Origin: Arcobacter sp. LA11
GTDB lineage: Bacteria > Campylobacterota > Campylobacteria > Campylobacterales > Arcobacteraceae
Assembly: GCF_001895145.1 (NCBI RefSeq)
Contig: NZ_BDIR01000006.1
Location: forward strand, 124,001-188,000
Direction: 5' to 3'
Length of the DNA: 64,000 bases
Positions 25,239 through 34,889 of the stretch are shown piece after piece; the first letter of the stretch is position 1; the number at the start of each line of letters is the position of its first letter. Under the pieces are notes generated by a model, which saw only the letters and a program-made list of their open reading frames with translations, searched no databases and was not told where the DNA came from. The translations under genes were made by a program, and so were the position numbers.

Positions 25239-26008
25239 AACTCTACCTCTCTTTTTATTGGTTCTAAAATTAAATATTCAATTAATAATAAAGAACCAAT
25301 CATAATTACAACTAAAGCTAAAGCTGTTGGAGTATCAAGTTGACTTCTTGCAATTGCTAAAGCAGCTCCTATTCCATCATTTGCAGATAAAAGTTCAGCC
25401 ATTACTACAATTTTCCAAGACATACCAAGTGCACTAACCCATGCAGGGAAAATATATGAAAAAATATGAGGAAAATAAATATCCAAAAGCTTCATTCTAA
25501 AAGGTAATTTAAAACTATCCGCCATCTCTTTTAAATCACCTTCTATTGTTCTAGTTCCTTGTAACGCTCCAATAAAAATTATCGGAAAAGATGCAACTAT
25601 AACTGTAAATATAACTGTCATATCACTCATACCAAACCAAATCATTGCTAATACAATCCATGCAATAGGAGGCATACCAACAAGTATAGTTACTATTGGT
25701 CTACTCATAATTGATGCAGTTACAAAAAGACCCGATAAAAGTCCTAAAAATGAACCAAATAAAAGTGAAATAGAGAAACCATAAACTGCTCGTTTAATAG
25801 TTAATAAAATATCTACCCACACAGCATCATCTTTTAACATAACAAATAGTGTTGAAAATGTTTCTTTTGGACTAGGAAGGACTAAGTTCCCATATAATTG
25901 ATTTCCTAAATCCCAAAAAGCGATAAATAAAAATATAGATGCAATAGCACCCCAACCACTCCATAAATAAGATGGAAAATCCTTTAAAATTTTTAAGATA
26001 AATTTCAT
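25226..26008 (-). CDS. ABC transporter permease (NitT/TauT type)
   Basis: 260 residues, about six membrane helices of the BPD_transp_1 fold. The coupling segment is near EMADSFKLPFRMKLLDIYFPH, a variant of the EAA loop. It resembles SsuC/TauC. First gene of the operon permease-ATPase-NnrS; the region just upstream (26077-26095) holds a weak Fur-like palindrome. Substrate not assignable. Confidence 0.9.
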   Translation of the reverse strand: MKFILKILKDFPSYLWSGWGAIASIFLFIAFWDLGNQLYGNLVLPSPKETFSTLFVMLKDDAVWVDILLTIKRAVYGFSISLLFGSFLGLLSGLFVTASIMSRPIVTILVGMPPIAWIVLAMIWFGMSDMTVIFTVIVASFPIIFIGALQGTRTIEGDLKEMADSFKLPFRMKLLDIYFPHIFSYIFPAWVSALGMSWKIVVMAELLSANDGIGAALAIARSQLDTPTALALVVIMIGSLLLIEYLILEPIKREVELWRE

Positions 26009-26076
26009 TTAATTCTTTCTAATATAATTTTTTCTAATAATAATATAAATTTACAAACTATTCATTGATTAATATC

Positions 26077-26095
26077 AATATTAATAATAGTTATT
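26077..26095. promoter_or_regulatory. Weak Fur-like site for the permease-ATPase-nnrS operon
   Basis: AATATTAATAATAGTTATT scores 13 of 19 and differs from the stronger tonB site at only two positions. Confidence 0.45.
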
Positions 26096-26100
26096 GATAT

Positions 26101-27939
26101 CTATAATTTAAACTGTATTATAAATTTTGACCCATTATCATATCTATAATCAAATTTTCCAAATAACTGACCTTTTACAATTGTCGATACAAGCTTTAAA
26201 CCTAAGCTTTTTACTTTTTTTATATCAATTGAAGAAGGAAGTCCTTTTCCATTGTCTTTTATACTTAAAGTACATTTATTATTATCAACTACAAAAAAAA
26301 CTTCTAGTTTTCCTTCAGCATCTACAAAACCATATTTATAAGCATTTGTAATTAATTCTGTAATTATTAAACCACAAGGTAAGGCATATTCGATATTCAT
26401 ATTAATATCATCTATAAAGCTATTTATTTTAATATCTTTTGTTCTGCCATAAGTACTATCTAAATCCTCTATAAGTTCTAAGACATACTTTTTAAATGGT
26501 ATTGAATTTAAATCTTTTGATTCATAAAGTTTTCTATGAAGTAATTCCATAGTAAAAATTCTTTCCTGAATATCAGTTAAAGTATTTTTTGTTTTTTCAT
26601 CTTCAATTTTTGACTTTTGAAGTTTTATTAAATTTATAGTCATTGCGAGATTATTTTTTACTCTATGGTGTATCTCTTTTAAAAGTGTCTCTTTTTCTTC
26701 TAATGAACTCCTAAGTTCTTTAGTTTTACCTTCAACTTTTTTATCCAATTCATTTATATTTTTTTCTATAGAATCTAACATGCTATCAAAAGTTTTTGCA
26801 AGTACCGCAATATCATCATTACCTTCAATTTCACTTCTTAAATTTATATTGCCATTATCAATCTCTTTTGCTGTATTAGTTAAAATATTAATACTCTTAA
26901 AAAGTCTTTTAAAAAGGAAAAAGCCTAAAAATATTGCAAGCAACAAAGATAAAATTGCTGCAGGAAATATTTTTAATAAGGGAGAATAAAATTCTCTATT
27001 AAAATCTTCTAAATATACCGTTGTCAAAAACAAAAGTTTTCTATCTCTTTTATCTTGTATTATTCTAACCCAAGTTAATGCCGGGTTTGTATATTTAAAT
27101 GGCTTATCTTTTGAATCTAAAAGGTGGTAAATAGGTTCTTTATTGGCAGCTTCTAGTATTTGTTTTGCAGAAAGAAGTCCTGTTTGAGGATAATCTGAAC
27201 TTGACATTTTACTCAAACAATATTTATTATTATATGGTTTATCTTTTGAATTATATAAAGGTTTATCTTCAACATCTTCATGTCTTGTATTTATCCATAT
27301 TAAATTGATTTTACCTTTATGATCTTTATAAGTTAAATCAAAACTTTTTTGTAAATCCTGTTTAATATTTTCTTCTAAATTTTCATGTCTATTCTTAAAT
27401 GCTTTTGGCTCACATTTAGTTACTAAAGTCTCTTTCCCTTCTTTTATACTTCTAGAATAAAATATACTTTCAGCCCTCTTAGGACACATATGTTCTTGTT
27501 TTTTTCTATAAATTAAGACCTTATCATTTTTTAATAACTCCTTATTTATAAGAAGACTATTATTATGACTGCTATATAAAGTTTTATCATGATTATCAAC
27601 TATATATATCTTACATTTTAAGTCATCACTTAGATTTTTTAATTCAATATTTTTTTCATTCTCAACATTTTTCAAAAATTCATTAACTCGAGTTTTTAGG
27701 AATGATTCTATTTCATTCGTTTTCGTTTCTTTTTCATGTATTAAAAGCTGTACTCCAAGCTTTATTTGCTGATTTGTCAAAGTAATCATATGTTCTATTT
27801 GATTTTTTTTATATTCTTTTTGCTCATCTTGCATATTTGGAATAATTTGAATAAATAAAATGGCTAGTAATACTAATCCTAAAATTGTAAAAGTGAGCGT
27901 GATTTTTGTATTTAGCGAATATGATTTTGGAGTAGACAT
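26101..27939 (-). CDS. Sensor histidine kinase, HisKA_2 type
   Basis: 612 residues. Helix at about 11-32, a large periplasmic sensor region (about 35-320, Cache-like by position) containing several Cys and His (HMCPKRAES, TKCEPKAF), a second helix near 325-347, HAMP, then coiled linker. The phosphoacceptor motif is EIHHRVKNNLAM (HisKA_2 rather than HisKA), and the ATPase domain has ELITNAYKYGF and DNGKGLP. Begins directly after the response-regulator stop. Signal unknown; iron or oxidative signal conceivable because of the divergent receptor gene. Confidence 0.88.
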   Translation of the reverse strand: MSTPKSYSLNTKITLTFTILGLVLLAILFIQIIPNMQDEQKEYKKNQIEHMITLTNQQIKLGVQLLIHEKETKTNEIESFLKTRVNEFLKNVENEKNIELKNLSDDLKCKIYIVDNHDKTLYSSHNNSLLINKELLKNDKVLIYRKKQEHMCPKRAESIFYSRSIKEGKETLVTKCEPKAFKNRHENLEENIKQDLQKSFDLTYKDHKGKINLIWINTRHEDVEDKPLYNSKDKPYNNKYCLSKMSSSDYPQTGLLSAKQILEAANKEPIYHLLDSKDKPFKYTNPALTWVRIIQDKRDRKLLFLTTVYLEDFNREFYSPLLKIFPAAILSLLLAIFLGFFLFKRLFKSINILTNTAKEIDNGNINLRSEIEGNDDIAVLAKTFDSMLDSIEKNINELDKKVEGKTKELRSSLEEKETLLKEIHHRVKNNLAMTINLIKLQKSKIEDEKTKNTLTDIQERIFTMELLHRKLYESKDLNSIPFKKYVLELIEDLDSTYGRTKDIKINSFIDDINMNIEYALPCGLIITELITNAYKYGFVDAEGKLEVFFVVDNNKCTLSIKDNGKGLPSSIDIKKVKSLGLKLVSTIVKGQLFGKFDYRYDNGSKFIIQFKL

Positions 27940-28671
27940 CTAATTAATTTTTAACTTATAACCTAATTCAAAAATATTTTCAATTAAATTAGTACCTAAT
28001 TTATTTTTTATTCTATAAACTAAAGTTCTTAACTTACCAATATCTGTATAATCATCTCTCCAAATATAGTTATTAATCTTTTCAAAACTTACTGGCTCAT
28101 TTGGATAATCAGATAATATATCAAATAGTTTTGATTCATTTCCTGTCAATTTTATAGGTAAGTCATTTTTAAAAAGTATTTTTTTTGCTTTATTAAAACT
28201 ATATCCTTCTATACAGGCTATCTTTTTTTCAGTTTTTTTATTTATTTCTAAAGAATCTTTATTTTTAAAAAAATACTTATGCTTATGTAAAGCTGTTTCT
28301 ATAGCAACTTTTAATTCTTCATCTCTACAAGGTTTTATCAAATAACCATAAGGTTCACTTTCCATTGCATTTTTAATAGTTTTATCATCACTAAAAGAAG
28401 TTAAAAAAACTATTGGTATTTTATTATAAGCCCAAATCTCTTTTGCTGCATCAATTCCTGTTTTTTCACCTTTTAATTTTATATCCATAAGTATGATATC
28501 AGGGTTATTTATATTTGCATGTTTAATAGCTGCATCTGCTGTAGTTTCTATTCCTGTTACTTCATATCCAAATTCTTCTAAAGAATACTCCATTCCCATT
28601 GCTAAGACTGCTTCATCTTCAACAATTAGTACAGAGGTATTATTATCATATAAATTTGGAAATTTTTTCAT
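27940..28671 (-). CDS. Response regulator, receiver plus winged-helix output
   Basis: 243 residues from the ATG at 28671, chosen because AAAGG precedes it; a longer in-frame form starting at 28728 would run over the Fur box. Receiver domain: acidic pair in IVEDEAVLAMG, phospho-Asp in DIILMDIKLKG, switch Thr/Ser in FLTSF, Lys in LIKPC. The C-terminus (about 170-243) is a Trans_reg_C-like winged helix (LTGNESKLFDIL, LRTLVYRIKNKLG, FELGYKL). Cotranscribed with the kinase; divergent from TonB receptor 3, which it may control. Confidence 0.88.
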   Translation of the reverse strand: MKKFPNLYDNNTSVLIVEDEAVLAMGMEYSLEEFGYEVTGIETTADAAIKHANINNPDIILMDIKLKGEKTGIDAAKEIWAYNKIPIVFLTSFSDDKTIKNAMESEPYGYLIKPCRDEELKVAIETALHKHKYFFKNKDSLEINKKTEKKIACIEGYSFNKAKKILFKNDLPIKLTGNESKLFDILSDYPNEPVSFEKINNYIWRDDYTDIGKLRTLVYRIKNKLGTNLIENIFELGYKLKIN

Positions 28672-28707
28672 AAAAATACCTTTTGTGATTTCAGTGTTAT
28701 TTGTATT

Positions 28708-28726
28708 GGTTATGATACTCACTATC
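28708..28726. promoter_or_regulatory. Fur box between two-component genes and TonB receptor 3
   Basis: GGTTATGATACTCACTATC scores 15 of 19. It sits midway between the divergent starts and may act on both promoters. Confidence 0.6.
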
Positions 28727-28783
28727 AATTTAAATCTAGATTAAATAAAAATCTGATATAAAACACATATGAAAAGGAAACAA

Positions 28784-30775
28784 ATGAATAAAAGTAAAAT
28801 TTTATTAAGCTCGATTGCAACTCTTGCAGTTTTAAATGTTCAATCTTTAGCAGAATCTACAACATTAGATTCAGTTGATGTTTGGGAAACAGAAGTAATT
28901 AGTTCATCATTAAATTTAGGAAAAGATGTAATCGAAACAAAGCAAGCTGACCACTTAAGTGATTTACTTAGAGATTTGCCAGGAGTTGATGTAGGAGGAA
29001 CTCATTCAATTAACAATAGAATAAATATCAGAGGATTACAAGATGAAGATCTTGAAATCACTTTAGATGGAGCAAAAGTTCAAAACGCAAATATGTTTCA
29101 TCATATTGGAAACTTATTAGTTAACCCTGATATTCTAAAAAAAGCTGATATTCAAGTTGGAACTAACTCTATTGTTAACGGTAGTTTAGGTGGTTCTGTA
29201 GCATTTGAAACAAAAGATGGAAAAGATATACTTGAAAAAGGCAAAAACCTAGGAGCTAGAATTTCAACTACTTATAATTCAAATGACAGTATTGGTGGCT
29301 CATTATCTGCTTATGGGAAAGTTTTTGAAAATGCAGATTTCTTAATTTATCATAATTACATAAATAAAGATAATTGGGAAGATGGAGATGGTACTGAAAC
29401 TTTTGGTGTTGATGGAAAAATAAATAATACTTTAGTTAAATTTGGAGTGGATATTAGTGATACTCAAAGAATTTCTTTGTCTTATGATAGGTTAAAAGAT
29501 AAAGGTGATTATTCACCAAGACCTGATTTTGGTAGAGAATATAATGAAGCTAGAACAGGATTTGATACTTTTCCTACAGAATATTTAAGGGAGACTATAA
29601 CATTAAAACATAAATTGAACTTAGGAGATAATTTACTTTTAGATACTTCTATTTACTCAAATGAAAATGAACTTGAAAGATACGAAGGTCCATTAACAAG
29701 TGGAGCTCCTGTTAGACCTGGTGGACTTTTTGAAGGTTTACTAAATGGTAAAGTAAAAACTGTAGGAATTAATACAAAAGCTCAGTCAAATATTGAAACT
29801 GGAGATATCTTACATACTTTAACTTATGCTGCATTATATGATAAACAAACAAGTAAAGTTACATGGAATGGGGATAAATATGGAGATAATGAATCAGCAA
29901 AATCATTTGCACTATTTATAGAAAATGCAATTGATTTTGATAACGGTCTTATTTTAACTCCAGGAATTAGATATAACTATTATGATTTTGATGGAGCGTA
30001 TGGTGAGATAAAAGATAATAAGATTACATATGGTTTGGCTGCTGAATATGCAGTAAATGATGATTTAACATTTCTTGCAAGTGCAACAACTCTATACAAA
30101 GGTGTAGAAATGGTTGATGTATTAGCCACAAATAGAATATTTGTTTCAGATAATTCAGATCTAAAATCGGAAACAGGTATAAATAAAGAGATAGGTTTTA
30201 GGTATGTTAAAAGCAATGTTTTAGGCGCTGATGATATTGGTTTCTCATTTAAATATTTTAATACAACAATAAAAGATTACATTAATGCAAACTGGTTAGC
30301 TATGACAAATGAAGGAGAACTTGATATTAAAGGTTTTGAATCTAGCTTCGCATATAATAAAGGTCCTTTTTCTTCACTCTTAACCTACTCTCACTCTAGT
30401 TCAAATTTTGAAAGAACAGGAGAACCTCTGAAAAAACAACCAGGTGATTCTATTTCATTAGGAATTGATTATAAAGTTACACCAAGAATAGATTTAGCAT
30501 GGGAATCATTATTTGTACTTAAAGAAAAGGATATTCCTTCAACTGGTAATTTTATAGAAAAAGAATCTTATAATGTTCATGATATTGCCTTAAAATGGAG
30601 ACCTCAAGGAGTAAAAGGCTTATCTCTAGTTACAGGTGTTGATAATATCTTTGATAAACAATATTCTTCACATATCTCAGAAAATAGAGTATTTAGTGTT
30701 GGAGGTACGGATAGATCAACTGTTGATTATGAACCAGGTAGAAACTTTAAAGTTACACTATCGTATAAATTTTAG
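28784..30775 (+). CDS. TonB-dependent outer-membrane receptor 3
   Basis: About 663 residues from the ATG at 28784, which has AAAAGGAAAC before it; an in-frame ATG lies five codons earlier. Signal peptide ends near SLAES. Plug motifs: DHLSDLLRDLPGVDVGG, INIRGLQDEDLEITLDGAKV in parts, and ADIQVGTNSIVNGSLGG. An HHIGN segment at about 104-108 is notable. Barrel ends in Phe (FKVTLSYKF). Heads an operon with a DUF3649-like protein, a PepSY protein and an exported protein, the usual set for siderophore or xenosiderophore use. Ligand unknown. Confidence 0.9.
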   Translation: MNKSKILLSSIATLAVLNVQSLAESTTLDSVDVWETEVISSSLNLGKDVIETKQADHLSDLLRDLPGVDVGGTHSINNRINIRGLQDEDLEITLDGAKVQNANMFHHIGNLLVNPDILKKADIQVGTNSIVNGSLGGSVAFETKDGKDILEKGKNLGARISTTYNSNDSIGGSLSAYGKVFENADFLIYHNYINKDNWEDGDGTETFGVDGKINNTLVKFGVDISDTQRISLSYDRLKDKGDYSPRPDFGREYNEARTGFDTFPTEYLRETITLKHKLNLGDNLLLDTSIYSNENELERYEGPLTSGAPVRPGGLFEGLLNGKVKTVGINTKAQSNIETGDILHTLTYAALYDKQTSKVTWNGDKYGDNESAKSFALFIENAIDFDNGLILTPGIRYNYYDFDGAYGEIKDNKITYGLAAEYAVNDDLTFLASATTLYKGVEMVDVLATNRIFVSDNSDLKSETGINKEIGFRYVKSNVLGADDIGFSFKYFNTTIKDYINANWLAMTNEGELDIKGFESSFAYNKGPFSSLLTYSHSSSNFERTGEPLKKQPGDSISLGIDYKVTPRIDLAWESLFVLKEKDIPSTGNFIEKESYNVHDIALKWRPQGVKGLSLVTGVDNIFDKQYSSHISENRVFSVGGTDRSTVDYEPGRNFKVTLSYKF

Positions 30776-30787
30776 TAGAAAAGTTAT

Positions 30788-31090
30788 ATGATAAAAAATA
30801 TTAAAAAATATATCTATGAACCTAAGTCAAATATTGGCTGGGGTCATGGATTACTAGCCTGTATTGGCGCAGTTTGCTGCGCATATTTAACAATGATGTT
30901 ATTTTCTGCACTCATGTATGGAGACTATGCTTATCAAATCATACCTTCAATTATTTTAACACCTATATTAATGACAGCATATGGACTATGGTTACTATTC
31001 TCTGAAAAAATTATTGATATATTAAAAAAAATATCTTTTTCTTCAATTTTTTTAATAATTGCTATTTACCTTAGTATAAAGGTTTTCTAA
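30788..31090 (+). CDS. Small three-helix membrane protein (DUF3649-like)
   Basis: 100 residues. Basic N-terminus, then three membrane helices (about 19-43, 50-72 and 80-98). CIGAVCCAYL in the first helix holds three cysteines. Position between a TonB receptor and a PepSY protein, and its size and topology, match DUF3649-type partners of siderophore receptors; sequence support is modest. Its stop overlaps the PepSY gene start (TAATG), so it is coupled. Confidence 0.6.
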   Translation: MIKNIKKYIYEPKSNIGWGHGLLACIGAVCCAYLTMMLFSALMYGDYAYQIIPSIILTPILMTAYGLWLLFSEKIIDILKKISFSSIFLIIAIYLSIKVF

Positions 31091-32631
31091 TGTTAAAAAA
31101 ATTAAATTTAAAATACTTAATCAAGGCACATACCCAATTAGGATTGTTTGCTATTTTCTTTTTTTTTATATCCGCTTTTTTTGGTACTATAACCCTCTTT
31201 CTACCTCAAATACATACTTGGGAAAACCCTTCGCGTTATTTTGCACACGAAAAAGAGTATTCATATAAACTTGATGAGCTTATAAAAAGAACTATTAAAG
31301 AAGAAGGTTTTAATACAAATTTTATAGAAATAAAATTACCCTCATATAGAGATAATGTAATTGCAATAAATGATCCAACATCTAGAACAAAATATATAAA
31401 TCCATATACTCTTAAAATGCTTGATACAACATCAGATAAATCATTTTTAAGTAAATTTTTTAATGAATTGCATATAGGAAGAAATATTCCAAAAATTGGG
31501 CAACTACTGATGGGAATAGCTTCAATATTAATTATTTTTCTAACTGTTAGTGGAGTGGTTTTATATTTTAATAAACATAAACAAAATAATACAAACTTCA
31601 ATTTCAAATGGCATAAAAATATCTCTTTAATTTTATTACCTTACATCATCGTATTTTCATTGACAGGTTCAGTACTAGGATTTATGCTATCATCGGCATC
31701 TCCTTTTGCATACACTGCAACAAAAGCAGAAACTACAAATATGAGATCTCTTGTAGGTCCAATAATTTTCCCAAAAGATAAAATACCAAAAAAGAATATA
31801 AGTTTTGAAAAATTCCAAGATATTGATAAACTTATAGAAAAAGCAAAAACTATTATTCCAAACCTTGAAGTAAAAACTATAAAACTTCTTCAATGGAATG
31901 ATAAAAATGCACAAATAAAAATTGAAGGATATCTAAAAACAAACAGAATACTAACAGGAAATGTAAATAAACTTTATGTTTTACTAAATCCTATTTCAGG
32001 GGAATTAATAGAAAAAAAAGATTTAAATAACTCTCACCTTGGAAATAAGTCTTTATCTGCATTTTACTTTTTCCACTTTATACCAGATGAAACACTTTTT
32101 GTTAGATTAATATACTTAGTTTTATCTATTGCTTTTCTTCTTTCACTAGCCTTTGGTTTCTTAATTTGGAGTGAAAAAAAAGCATCAAAATATCAAAACA
32201 ATTGGGATTATTTTAATTTTACAGGAAGATTTGCAATTGCAATTATGTTTGGAGTCATTCCAGCATCAGCTTTAATGTTAGTTCTATATTGGGCTTTACC
32301 TCCTGAATTATTTCAAAGAATCATATGGATAAAAGGAATTTTTTATTCTTTTTGGGCATTTACTCTTTTACTTAGTATTTATTATGACGATGTTTTAGAT
32401 ATATTAAAAACACTTGCTTTATTTACTGCAATTTTTCTTTTTTCAACAATAATTGCACATATTATGGTCGCTAAAACATATATTGCAAAATTAGTTAGGG
32501 AAGATTCTATGCATACAGTATTATATTTTGATTTGGTTCTATTTATTCTAAGTATACTTTTTTTCATATTTTATAAGTACTCTCATAAAATAAAATTCTT
32601 TACAAAATACTCTAGGAGATATTATGATTAA
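31090..32631 (+). CDS. PepSY-associated membrane protein, likely siderophore reductase type
   Basis: 513 residues. First helix at about 17-38 after a KAHTQLGLF segment, typical of PepSY_TM proteins (PiuB/FsrB-like). PepSY-like periplasmic loops follow, the second helix pair includes WHKNISLILLPYIIVFSLTGSVLG, and several more helices follow to a basic end. His residues in the helices could bind haem, as in ferric-siderophore reductases of this family. It would sit in the inner membrane and free iron from an imported siderophore (family knowledge plus inference). Overlaps the next gene by eight bases. Confidence 0.8.
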   Translation: MLKKLNLKYLIKAHTQLGLFAIFFFFISAFFGTITLFLPQIHTWENPSRYFAHEKEYSYKLDELIKRTIKEEGFNTNFIEIKLPSYRDNVIAINDPTSRTKYINPYTLKMLDTTSDKSFLSKFFNELHIGRNIPKIGQLLMGIASILIIFLTVSGVVLYFNKHKQNNTNFNFKWHKNISLILLPYIIVFSLTGSVLGFMLSSASPFAYTATKAETTNMRSLVGPIIFPKDKIPKKNISFEKFQDIDKLIEKAKTIIPNLEVKTIKLLQWNDKNAQIKIEGYLKTNRILTGNVNKLYVLLNPISGELIEKKDLNNSHLGNKSLSAFYFFHFIPDETLFVRLIYLVLSIAFLLSLAFGFLIWSEKKASKYQNNWDYFNFTGRFAIAIMFGVIPASALMLVLYWALPPELFQRIIWIKGIFYSFWAFTLLLSIYYDDVLDILKTLALFTAIFLFSTIIAHIMVAKTYIAKLVREDSMHTVLYFDLVLFILSILFFIFYKYSHKIKFFTKYSRRYYD

Positions 32632-33073
32632 GAAAAAAACAATTCTTTTAATTTGTATTACATTCTTTACAGTTTTAGAAGCACATAAAATACCAGGAAT
32701 AGAATTAGAATTGAAAAAATTAGAAAATGACAAAATTCATGTCAGTGCATTTTTTAAACGTTCTAAACGCCCTCTCGTAGGAAATGAGGTCAGACTCGTT
32801 TCTATGTTTGACAACAGAATATTAACTACGACAAAGACGACAATAAAAGGAGCTATTTTAGATATCCCAAAGGAATCCTATTGGGTATATTTACTAGTAA
32901 GAGATAATGACCTAGTTAAAGATGGAATTCCTCCAGAAAAAGGATTTGTTAAAATAGCAAAGAAAGAAAAAGTTGCTTTTCTTTACACTACTCTTAGTGT
33001 AATCGGTTTTTTTATCATTAGCATATTTATAGGGTATAGAAAAAGTTTAAGATTTAAGGAAAATTTATCATAA
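32624..33073 (+). CDS. Exported protein with C-terminal membrane anchor
   Basis: 149 residues. Signal peptide about 1-20 (MIKKKTILLICITFFTVLEA), beta-rich middle with a carboxypeptidase-regulatory-like flavour (KRPLVGNEVRLVS, GAILDIPKESYWVYLLVRD), then a membrane helix (about 118-138) and basic tail. Not assigned to a named family. Last gene of the TonB receptor 3 operon, coupled to the PepSY gene. Probably a periplasmic domain tethered to the inner membrane; role unknown. Confidence 0.65.
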   Translation: MIKKKTILLICITFFTVLEAHKIPGIELELKKLENDKIHVSAFFKRSKRPLVGNEVRLVSMFDNRILTTTKTTIKGAILDIPKESYWVYLLVRDNDLVKDGIPPEKGFVKIAKKEKVAFLYTTLSVIGFFIISIFIGYRKSLRFKENLS

Positions 33074-33151
33074 CTTATAATAAAGAAGGTTATAATAACA
33101 ATTTAACTTCAAAATAGATACACTTTTTAATATAAAACCGAAGGACAATTT

Positions 33152-33709
33152 ATGTTATTAACATTAATCATTATTGCTATTTTAGTCATTATACTAATTC
33201 TAATGTATAATTCTCTTATAAATAATAAAAACCAAGTTGTAAATTTATTTGCTTCTGTTGATACCCAACTTAAAAAACGTTATGACCTAATACCAAATTT
33301 AGTTCAGAGTGTTTCAAAATATATGGAACATGAAAAAACTCTTATTGAAAATGTTACAAACTTACGTACAAAAGCAACAAAGCCTAATATTTCAGATGCT
33401 GAAAAAATAGATTTAGATAATAAAATCACTTCTGCATTAGGTTCGTTAATGATTGCAGTTGAGGCATATCCAGATTTAAAGGCAAGTGAAAACATAATAC
33501 ATCTTCAAGCCTCTTTAAATGAAGTTGAAGAACAAATTTCTGCATCAAGACGTGCATATAACCAAGCAGTTACTGATTACAATAATATAATTGAAATGAT
33601 TCCAACAAACTTTATGGCAAAAGCAATGAATTATCAAAGAAAAGATGTATTTAAAATTAATGAGAAAGAAAGAAAAAATATTAATATAGAAAAACTATTT
33701 AATAAATAA
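33152..33709 (+). CDS. lemA: LemA family protein
   Basis: 185 residues. Membrane helix about 3-19, then LemA coiled-coil domain: LINNKNQVVNLFASVDTQLKKRYDLIPNLVQ in pieces at about 24-55, followed by helical hairpins and RRAYNQAVTDYNNIIEMIPTN in pieces near 135-155. Normal length. Its stop overlaps the following DUF3137 gene (TAATG). Function of LemA proteins is still poorly defined, though the pair is widespread. Confidence 0.92.
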   Translation: MLLTLIIIAILVIILILMYNSLINNKNQVVNLFASVDTQLKKRYDLIPNLVQSVSKYMEHEKTLIENVTNLRTKATKPNISDAEKIDLDNKITSALGSLMIAVEAYPDLKASENIIHLQASLNEVEEQISASRRAYNQAVTDYNNIIEMIPTNFMAKAMNYQRKDVFKINEKERKNINIEKLFNK

Positions 33710-34656
33710 TGAAAACTACGGAAGAATTAAACACTTTTTATAAGAATAAACTTTATTTTACTTTAAAAAGGTTTGAGAAACAAAGAAAAGATCTAAAAAT
33801 AAAAGTAATATTTCTCTTTGTCATCATTATTTGGAATACGGCAACAATTTATTTCTTTTTCTTTTTTAAAGAAGATAATAATTTTGATGTTTTAAAATTA
33901 TTTTTAGTTTTTATACTTATAGTATGCTCATTTTTATATAATTACCTAACACGAGATTACAAAACAGAATTTAAACATAAATTAATTAAACCACTTATAA
34001 AAGAATTAGATTCAAATTTAAAATACTCACCAGCCTCTAGTATTTCAAAAGAGACATTCAATCGTTCATTATTATTTCCTAAGCCAGATAGATATGATGG
34101 AAACGATTTAATCTCAGGACTTATAAATTCTACAAAGATATATTTCTCTGATGTTCATGCAGTTAGAGAAAGTAGCGATAATAGCTATACAATATTTCAA
34201 GGCATATTTATAGTTGCTGATTTTTATAAAAATTTTTATGGTAATACTATTATATTACCTGATCATGCGCAAAAGAAATATGGAAATCTTCTAGGTTCAT
34301 GGTTTCAGTCTAAAAATTTAAATAGAGATGAGCTTATTAAAATGGATAATCTTGAATTTGAAAAAGAATTTGTTGTTTACTCTACTGATCAAGTAGAAGC
34401 AAGATATATTCTTTCTCATTCACTCATGGAAAAAATTTTAAACTATAAAAGAAAATCAAAAAAAGAACTTTTTATATCTTTTATTAATAATCATTTACAT
34501 ATAGGGATTCATTACGGAAAAGATTTATTTGAACCTGTAGTATTTAGTTCTCTTTTAGATAACAAACTTATTAATGAATATACAACATCTTTACACTTAG
34601 CAGTAAGTATTGTTGAAGAATTAAAATTAAATCAAAAACTTTGGTCTAAAAAATAA
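33709..34656 (+). CDS. DUF3137 domain membrane protein
   Basis: 315 residues. Two membrane helices in the first 90 residues (about 27-50 and 57-76), then a large soluble region with the DUF3137 pattern GNDLISGLINSTKIYFSDVHA, IFQGIFIVADFYKNF and a late LHLAVSIVEELKLN. Tightly coupled to lemA, the usual arrangement. Role unknown; probably membrane-associated. Confidence 0.85.
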   Translation: MKTTEELNTFYKNKLYFTLKRFEKQRKDLKIKVIFLFVIIIWNTATIYFFFFFKEDNNFDVLKLFLVFILIVCSFLYNYLTRDYKTEFKHKLIKPLIKELDSNLKYSPASSISKETFNRSLLFPKPDRYDGNDLISGLINSTKIYFSDVHAVRESSDNSYTIFQGIFIVADFYKNFYGNTIILPDHAQKKYGNLLGSWFQSKNLNRDELIKMDNLEFEKEFVVYSTDQVEARYILSHSLMEKILNYKRKSKKELFISFINNHLHIGIHYGKDLFEPVVFSSLLDNKLINEYTTSLHLAVSIVEELKLNQKLWSKK

Positions 34657-34661
34657 GTAAT

Positions 34662-34775
34662 CTATACTAAGAAAAAAACACTTGCACCTATGATAGTTAA
34701 TGTTAAAAGCATGATTGAAGTTCGAAATAAATCTTCTTGATTAAAATTTTCTTTAATAATTGAATTATTAGTCAT
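34662..34775 (-). CDS. 37-residue single-pass membrane protein
   Basis: Starts MTNNSIIKENFNQEDLF and has one helix (SIMLLTLTIIGASVFFLV) that runs to the C-terminus. AAAGGA lies seven bases before the ATG. Convergent with the DUF3137 gene, alone between it and the cytochrome gene. Good ribosome site and a clear amphipathic-then-hydrophobic layout suggest it is real. Tail-anchored; function unknown. Confidence 0.5.
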   Translation of the reverse strand: MTNNSIIKENFNQEDLFRTSIMLLTLTIIGASVFFLV

Positions 34776-34863
34776 ATAATATCCTTTCATTTTTGTAGCT
34801 ATTCTCTATATTTTATAACTTAAATACATAATAACATAAATTTTTAATAAAAGCAAATTTTAT

Positions 34864-34886
34864 AAAAGCCACATAAAGTGGCTTTT
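34864..34886 (-). terminator. Hairpin terminator after the hexahaem gene
   Basis: AAAAGCCAC / GTGGCTTTT nine-base stem with a five-base loop, directly downstream of the cytochrome stop on the minus strand. Confidence 0.7.
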
Positions 34887-34889
34887 AAA

